From NCBI RefSeq assembly GCF_018873765.1, contig NC_057925.1, positions 59,594,970 through 59,658,969 of the forward strand: DNA of 64,000 nt. The letters are read 5' to 3'. The notes beneath the pieces are model-generated. The model saw only the letters and a program-made list of their open reading frames with translations, was not told where the DNA came from and did no database searches. Source of the stretch: Telopea speciosissima (taxonomy: Eukaryota > Streptophyta > Magnoliopsida > Proteales > Proteaceae). Numbering within the stretch: the stretch's first letter is position 1; each line of letters opens with the position of its first letter. The position numbers and the translations under genes are program-made. Of this stretch, positions 57,234 to 64,000 are shown piece by piece.

Positions 57234-58336
57234 AGAGAGAAAATACTTTATAGCATGATGTCACTCATTCGGTATTGTTGTGTATTATCTTTTCAGGGTT
57301 TAAGCTACGAAGTCAGCCATATTTAACTCTACCACCACCATTTCCCATCTTCAAATATATAGTCTCCTCCACCCGTCGCATCCAAAACTTGAAACAACTG
57401 GGCATGGAGGCTGAGCTACTGCCGTCTATGGATGATCTCTGATACAAAAGTATTTCAATTGAATTGAAGTGATTGGTGTGCCATCGATCAATTCTCAATA
57501 AGCCACCCTATTACTTATCAGGTCGTTCTTTATCTTAGCTTTTTTGATTCCTTTGTATCTGGTAATTTTTGTTTTTGGGTTTGCACTTCATATGGTATTC
57601 TCTGTGAATCAAATATTCGTTGTTGTTGATAATTCGTAGTTGCCGATTGATTGTTGTGCGCTTTTGTTTTGTCGCCTGCCGCCCTGTGAATTATGTTTTC
57701 CATAATTTAATGGTTTTCGGTAAAAACTCACCTAGTTCTCATGGAGTAGATAGAAAATAGAAAAAACTTTTCCCCTAACCCCTCAATTTCTTAACTTATT
57801 TGGTTGTGGAGTAGATGGTAGATAATGCTAATGAGGGGGCATGAACTCCAGGTTATTGACAACATTTTTTTTAAACCATATCGTTGTTTTCTGAATTTCT
57901 CATTTGGTGGTGAAATGGGCTTCCCGTTTCGATCAAGATTATTGGAGTTCTTAGCATGCTCAATGCTTGCAATATTTTCAGTTTCTGGATTTTTTGGTTT
58001 TTCCTTCCAATCATTTGTCTAATGTTATTTTATCTTATTTCTCACAAAATAGGGTACAATCTCACCTATTCCAGTTAATATAGGTGGGGCCTTGAGAGAA
58101 GTGTAATTTTTCCGCTATATACCCTTGAAGCATCGGTAGTAGTTTTTAGAATGTTCATCATTTTCCTTTCTTGTTTACTCTTTGTTTTGTTCCTTCTTCT
58201 TTCTTCTTTCTTCTTTTTCTTCCCTCTCCCCTTTCACTACCACATATTAAGAGGCATTAATAGAGGTCTTAGGGTTGGATTTATGTTTCTGAAACGAACA
58301 TAACTCGATTTTCCTTTTTAAATTAGAGCAGCGGAA

Positions 58337-61300
58337 ATGGCGGGGAAATCTAACAAAGCGAGAAACAGAAAAGGGTCTGCGAACTCTGCGAGTTCTTTGG
58401 AAGCAGCGGTTCCATCTGATGCTCCATTGAAAGATAACTCAAGCACTTTAGACTCTTCCAAGGCTGATGCCAATGGAGTTTCTTCAAAGGAAGAGTCAGT
58501 GGATACGAAGTTGGATGCAACAAATGCCACATCAACAGCTAACCCTTCAAAACAGGGAGAAGGTAATTACTCAGTTATCCCAGATTGTGAATTTTTTTTC
58601 TTATACATTTATGTGGCTTCAATTCATACTCTTACATTTATACCCTCTTTAGATAGAAAACTAATCCTGATAAACATGTACATATACTCTCAAAGCCATA
58701 AAGAAAATTTACAGCCTGTACCACATGTTTTTTCCCCACGCTCTGATAGTGACTTTACCATATACTTGATAGTGAAATATATATTGGGGTTAAAAATAGA
58801 AAACAAAGGAAGAAACAGAGAAAGATTTTGGGTGTTCTATAAAGGAAAGCTTTTGAGAACTGAGCCATATTGTACTTCGTGTTTTTAGCACAAAGTGGAT
58901 TTTGAGTTGTGTTCACCTTCATGTGTGTGTCTGTATTCATTTATTTTGGGAACTGGATGATGTTTTTCAAAGTGATGTGGTGGGGATGCATTACTTTTTA
59001 AGTAATTAAATAATTTGGGGCTTGAAGGAACTGTTAAGAGTAAAACCTAAAAGAGATGGCTGTGGCACACATTGCCAGCTTTATAATGGATCCACTGAAA
59101 AATAGTAAAAAATTAATTAACAAACCTGTGCACTTATTCATTCTCCTGTGGGTTATTTAGTGGACATTTGTATTTCTCTTTTACCGTTTGTTACTTTTTG
59201 ACAATTGAGGATGATTAACTTTTTTTACTTATTAATCACCTTGTATTTTTGATAAATTTGTGCTAATTGATGACCATGTAACTTTTCTTTTAACAAATAT
59301 CCAAATATAGATTGCAGTTTATTGACTTCCCTTGTATGTTTTCAACAGTTTTTTTGTCTTTCAAAACTACTTAAGCTTTCAAAACCAACGTTAAAGTTCA
59401 TCAATTTTTTGATATTGTCTTATAGAAGCATTACATTGCTGATATTTTTTTTGACAGTATGAATCTTTTGTTAGGTAAAAGCTCTTTTTTTTTTTTAAAA
59501 TAGATGATTTGACTGCTTTTCTTCCTTCTCCTTTTTGTTGTGTTATTTTATTTATGGGTAACAGGTGACCTTCATCTCTATCCCGTTTCAGTCAAAACAC
59601 AATCTGGTGAAAAGCTTGAGCTTCAGGTGAGTTAATTCAATTCAGGACACTGCCATTATTAAAATGGCCTTTAATTTCTCTTAGTGGTTGGTAGCAGAAC
59701 ATGGAGGCCGCAAATCCAAGATTTAGATCTTTCTTTTATCATCTAGATTTCTTGGCTACCTAAAGTGATTTATTGACTAATAGTTGTTTCTACTACCATG
59801 GGTTGGAACTATGTTACTTTAGCTCACAGTATTATAATTTGCTACATTATTAATAAGAATGAAGAGTATAAATAACAAGTGGAAGCTCAATAATTCTTGA
59901 AATGAGTTTCCTTGGTATCCTCATCCTTATTTTATGGCTCTTAATGTTGCTGTCTTGTGAAACTATCTTGATCCGTCTGTTTTGTTCCTATACATCTTTG
60001 ATCATTATCTTGAATTGAATAGGCTCAAGCTTTAGAAGGACCTTCTTATTCCTTACTCTTAAGGGATGAAGCCACTCTTAATGATGCTGTTGATATCGGT
60101 TCTGTATATGCAGTTAAATCCAGGTGATTCTGTAATGGATTTGAGGCAGTTCCTTCTTGATGCACCAGAGACTTGTTTCTTTACTTGCTATGATTTGATG
60201 CTGCACACAAAGGATGGCTCAGTTCATCATCTAGAAGATTACAATGAAATTTCTGAAGTTGCTGACATTACTATGGGAGGCTGCTCCTTGGAGATGGTTG
60301 CTGGTATGTTGAAGCTATTTCAACTTCAACCTTTTTCTTTATTGTTGTTGTTTGATTTATTGTAATGGAGGTAACTCTTAAGTAAATTTGGCCCCTAATA
60401 TGGATCCATGTGCCACAGGGTTGTATGATGATAGATCTATACGGGCTCATGTGCACCGTGCCAGAGAATTGCTTTCTCTCTCTACACTTCATTCCTCACT
60501 ATCAACATCTCTTGCATTACAGCATGAGACAACGCAAAACACAACTGCAGGTTCTGTATGCTTGGGTTCCTGTTTTTTGTAATCTATTTCCTTCCTCTTC
60601 TTGTTATTGTAGCTTTCGGGTGCGTGGGTCATGTCATATTTATATGAATATTTTCCCATCACTTTCATCTCTCTTGTTAACATGTTTCTTTATTCTGAAC
60701 TTTGAACTCCAGATTCGGCAAAAATCGTAGTCCCAGAGCTTGATGGCTTGGGTTTCATGGAGGATGTTACTGGTTCGCTTGGTAATTTGCTATCATCCTC
60801 CTCGAAGGAGATCAAATGTGTGGAGAGTATTGTGTTTTCTTCTTTCAATCCTCCCCCAAGTTATAGGAGGTAAATATCTTTGCTCCTTTCCTATGTTCAT
60901 ATAGATCTTTTCCTGATCCCTATTTGATTTTTTCTTTTCTTTCCCATGTGATCCTTACTTATATGATATGCTTATGATGTAAATGAGTTGAATTTTGAGA
61001 TTTTGTTCCTTAGTGGAGCACTTACTCCAGTTCATGTTTGGCATCTGTGTGTATGTTATATCTAGGCTTCTTGGAGATCTAATCTACCTGGATGTGGTAA
61101 CTTTGGAGGGACAGAAAGTTTGTATCACAGGAACGACAAGGACATTTTATGTGAACTCAAGCACAGGAAATACCCTGGATCCAAGACCAGCTAAAACTTC
61201 ATCTGAAGCAACCACCCTTATTGGCCTCCTGCAAAAGATTAGTTCTAAATTTAAAAAAGGTAATAGTACTTTGTTGCATCATTATTTGTTCTGGTTCTGA

Positions 61301-61470
61301 AGTATTGTTTTTAACTAAATGTTACAGTCATCAATTAACCTCCAGATTAATCTTTTTTTTTTTTGCAGCTTTTCGTGAACTTTTGGAGCGGAAAGCTTCT
61401 GCACACCCTTTTGAAAATGTTCAGTCTCTGTTGCCTCCAAATTCATGGCTAGAAGAGTATCCAGTTCCTG
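58337..61470 (+). CDS. FMT: Clustered mitochondria protein FMT/CLU, N-terminal part (continues past window)
   Basis: The exons seen are 58337-58562, 59565-59626, 60114-60303, 60419-60550, 60713-60869, 61066-61259 and 61369-61470. All have GT-AG borders and consistent phases. The product starts MAGKSNKARNRKGS with a low-complexity Ser/Ala-rich head, then HLYPVSVKTQSGEKLELQ, DSVMDLRQFLLDAPETCFFT, YDDRSIRAHVHRARELLSLS, SSFNPPPSYRR and RKASAHPFENVQSLLPPNSW. This is the CLU_N/GSKIP-like start of the plant FRIENDLY/CLU family, cytosolic RNA-associated proteins that keep mitochondria dispersed. The full protein is usually about 1,400 aa or more; the CLU domain and TPRs are not in the window. The last exon ends in phase 1 and the next intron exceeds 2.5 kb. 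Confidence 0.93.
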
Positions 61471-63335
61471 GTAACTTCCAATTCTTAATAGATACAGTAG
61501 AAATTTTTTCTTTTCTTTACGGAGCCATCATCTTTGGGTTTGTGGAAACATGGTCCTTTCTGAAGTTAATTCTCTTTTGATTCCTTTCTGGAACAAGGAT
61601 GTATTACTTAAGCATAATATTGTCTCCTTTGACACTAAAGTTGAGTTAGATCCAAATCATCGGTGGGTCTTGTTCTCTGAAGTTATGTTTTTAGTATTAG
61701 AGTTGGATTTGATATCTTCTTGTGCTTTCCTCCACTGAAAAAAGAACTGAATGCTTCATATAGATGTCCAAAACTGCAGAGTTGGTCATGCTGTGTTCTA
61801 ATTGAATAGTATGTGAACTTGGATTTTGTGAAATCAGGTCATGTCTTTTGCTTATTGAGGTGCATAGAGCGACCCACTAACTTTTACTTACCAAAACATA
61901 GATTTGATCATCATCATCATCAATATTATCCACATGGTTTCTTTTCTATCCAATGGTTAGAATTGCAATGGGGTGTTCTATGTCTTTCTTATTTTTATCT
62001 TTGTCTTTTTTGTTCCAGACTAGTAGGGTTTTCTTTGACACTTGATATTGGGGGTGGGTACATGATCTGGCAAGACAATGGGTACTTGTGCAGAGCTCTA
62101 TTTCATTTGTTTTGTGCACTACATAAGTAAATTGGATATTCTGTAGCATTATAAAGTAAAGTGGTATTCTGCTGTGACTCAACCGTTTATCTGGCCGTAC
62201 TTTATTTTTCATCATTGCCCCTGTGAAAATCATATTTTGAAATCCTGTCTTGGAGAGGGCCATTTCGGCCGGACCGAAATTTCAGAGTTTCTGAAATTCC
62301 AATGCCAAAACATTGTATTTTTTTCTGAGTTTTGGTTGGCCATTTCGGGGTTCAAAAAGTCGAAATGATTGAAATGAGCAGAATAGCAAAACAAAACGAC
62401 CTAAATAACCAAAATTTTGACGAAATAGTGCATTTTTTAGATTGAAATGAGCGAGATTCTGAAACGAAATGACCAAAATTTCGGATTTCGGGTCGAAACA
62501 TTGTGTACCAAAATATCCGAAATTTCACCAAGTTGTTGAACTATGGTGAAAATACATGAGGTATCTTTGCCTGTAAAAAACTTCTATCGCTTGTATGGGC
62601 ATTTGTAGGTGTAGATTTCAACTTTTTCTTCAATGCATTGAAATGATATTAGCTAATTAACCTTTCTAAGGACATTAGATGTGCTTCTATCCTCAAATAG
62701 CCCTAAATATCCATTTGTGATAATAAGAATATATCTAGCCTGAGTTTAATGGTTTGGTTGTTGTCTAGGCTCCAGCCTTGTCTTGGTCCATGATAAGTAA
62801 TTGTATTCCTTTACCAAAAAAAAATTGTATTCGTTGCACATGGCTCTTAGGGTTGAGAGTATGTTGTGCTTACCTTGAGCACCTAGCTCTCTGCTCTTTA
62901 TAACTTGTGTGAGTATATAGCATGTATATCAGAAACTGTAACTTGAAAAATATTTCATCTAACATGCTGTCTTCAAACTGTATGATGAGATTGGAATGCT
63001 CATTACTGATTGGAAAGATTTTCTTAATAATAGAATGTAGCAAATTTCTATTATGATCATTTGAAATATGTTAAAACCATTTAAGAACTAAGAACCAACA
63101 ACAACATAGCCTTGCCCCTACTAAATGGGGTCGACATTTATTAATTTAGGAACTAAGAACCCCTTCTCATAAATTAATGTTGTTTGTTTTAGCTTCCTCA
63201 CTCCATGGGATTATTGTCTTTGTCTCAATATGTTCATTGCAAGATATTCAATCTTCCTGGTTGAGATTACTCTTGTCATGTCTCGATGATCGAGAAACTT
63301 TTTTGTGCGAGTGTTAATTTTGTTCCATGGGAATG
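61471..63335. other. FMT intron 7 (left part)
   Basis: No following FMT exon was found. 62260-62530 has GAAATTTC/CGAAATG degenerate repeat words. Around 63095-63143 is a fragment (AACAACAACATAGCCTTGCC, AAATGGGGTCGACAT) that I know as a phrase common in many plant genomes. Confidence 0.55.
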
Positions 63336-64000
63336 TGTTAGGGACACAAAAGATGAGGGAGACAGTAGGGGAAGATAAAATAGGGTGGAGAAACAAGAAA
63401 TAAACATAAGGTATGTGGCTTTAATGAGGAAACCAGACCTCGTGGCTTACACAAGAAGCCATGCCTCGCTACTCAGCAGAGTAATTTTAGGAATCAAAGT
63501 GTCTTCATATCTTCCATTCCATTACTTATCTAATATAAATAGCAATTACAAGTAGTTAAAACTACTCCCGCTATGTGTTAACTACTAGATAATCGTACAA
63601 CTTTCTCCCTACGTATAAGTAACCACCTCATATGGGTAATCACTATTAAATAACTACTATTAATAAGGAACCTAATACATACTAAATAACTTCTCAAATA
63701 AGGAATTTGCACATATCATCTCCATCCTCCTTGAATTTGGTCTTGTCCTCAAGACCACTTGTTGGAAATTGAATTATCAGGGCATCTAGATCCTCCCATA
63801 TGGTATTCTCTTGGCTTAATTGATGAAGCCATGACCTTGTTTCTCAAAAGAGAAAATGTAGGGAATCCACTAGTGGGTGCCGTGCTTGAGCTCTGATACC
63901 AAATGTTAGGCACCGGGAAGATGAGGGAGAGACAATTGGGAAAGATAAAATAGGGTGGAGAAACAAGAAATAAAAATAAGGTACTTGGATATATCGAGGA
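63336..64000 (-). mobile_element. TRIM-like element in the FMT intron (cut by window edge)
   Basis: LTR copy 63336-63718 starts TGTTAGGGAC and ends CACATATCA on the plus strand. A purine tract on the minus strand (AAGGAGGATGGAGA) adjoins it. About 185 bp on, GCTCTGATACCA (63890-63901) is the complement of an initiator tRNA-Met primer site, followed two bases later by a second LTR start (TGTTAGGCAC, 63904). Shared AGATAAAATAGGGTGGAGAA confirms the repeat. LTRs of about 380 bp with such a short interior fit TRIM or a deletion derivative; no coding capacity. Confidence 0.8.

Overview
This is nuclear DNA from a seed plant. The evidence is GT-AG introns of plant length, several plant-restricted protein families, and a dense load of plant transposons (Ty1/copia, Ty3/gypsy, LINE, SINE, hAT, MULE-like and TRIM-like elements). 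The repeat style would suit an early-diverging eudicot or a magnoliid, but nothing here fixes the lineage. I see no rRNA, tRNA, CRISPR array or organelle block.

Host genes, left to right. (1) A minus-strand five-exon gene of unknown function, about 124 aa (1873-4019). (2) A minus-strand two-exon lipid-transfer-like protein with a complete eight-cysteine motif (19775-20301). (3) A minus-strand seven-exon 2-oxoglutarate/Fe(II) dioxygenase-like gene, 363 aa and intact (21310-26873). (4) A plus-strand two-exon gene of the DUF641 / IRK-interacting-protein type, 587 aa (35457-37472), with a broken copy of its own 3' end about 1 kb downstream. (5) The first seven coding exons of a plus-strand FMT/CLU-type clustered mitochondria protein (58337-61470); the gene continues beyond the window.

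Mobile DNA fills most of the rest. A deleted copia element lies at 1-1818, 54 bp past the stop codon of gene 1. A 1.3-kb TIR transposon (7396-19190) with perfect 14-bp ends and a perfect 8-bp target duplication has been split by a 10.5-kb Ty3/gypsy element (8584-19078; 2.8-kb LTRs, 5-bp duplication). That gypsy element is chimeric: its gag, protease and the front of its reverse transcriptase are missing, and in their place is a transcription-unit-like segment facing the other way, with an apparent spliced leader and a broken plant transposon-protein ORF. A structurally complete 4.75-kb hAT element (43474-48227) has a perfect 8-bp duplication and a mutated transposase. Three 5'-truncated LINEs, a TRIM-like element in the FMT intron, and about ten small TIR elements make up the rest, many of them hAT-like by their ends and 8-bp duplications.

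The host genes do not form a pathway; this is an ordinary plant gene neighbourhood diluted by insertions. The best leads for a second look are the chimeric gypsy element, the CG-centred mismatches between its two LTRs (probably a consensus artefact), the nested TIR element, the unidentified gene 1, a U2 snRNA fragment, and a 76-bp TIR element in an intron of gene 1.
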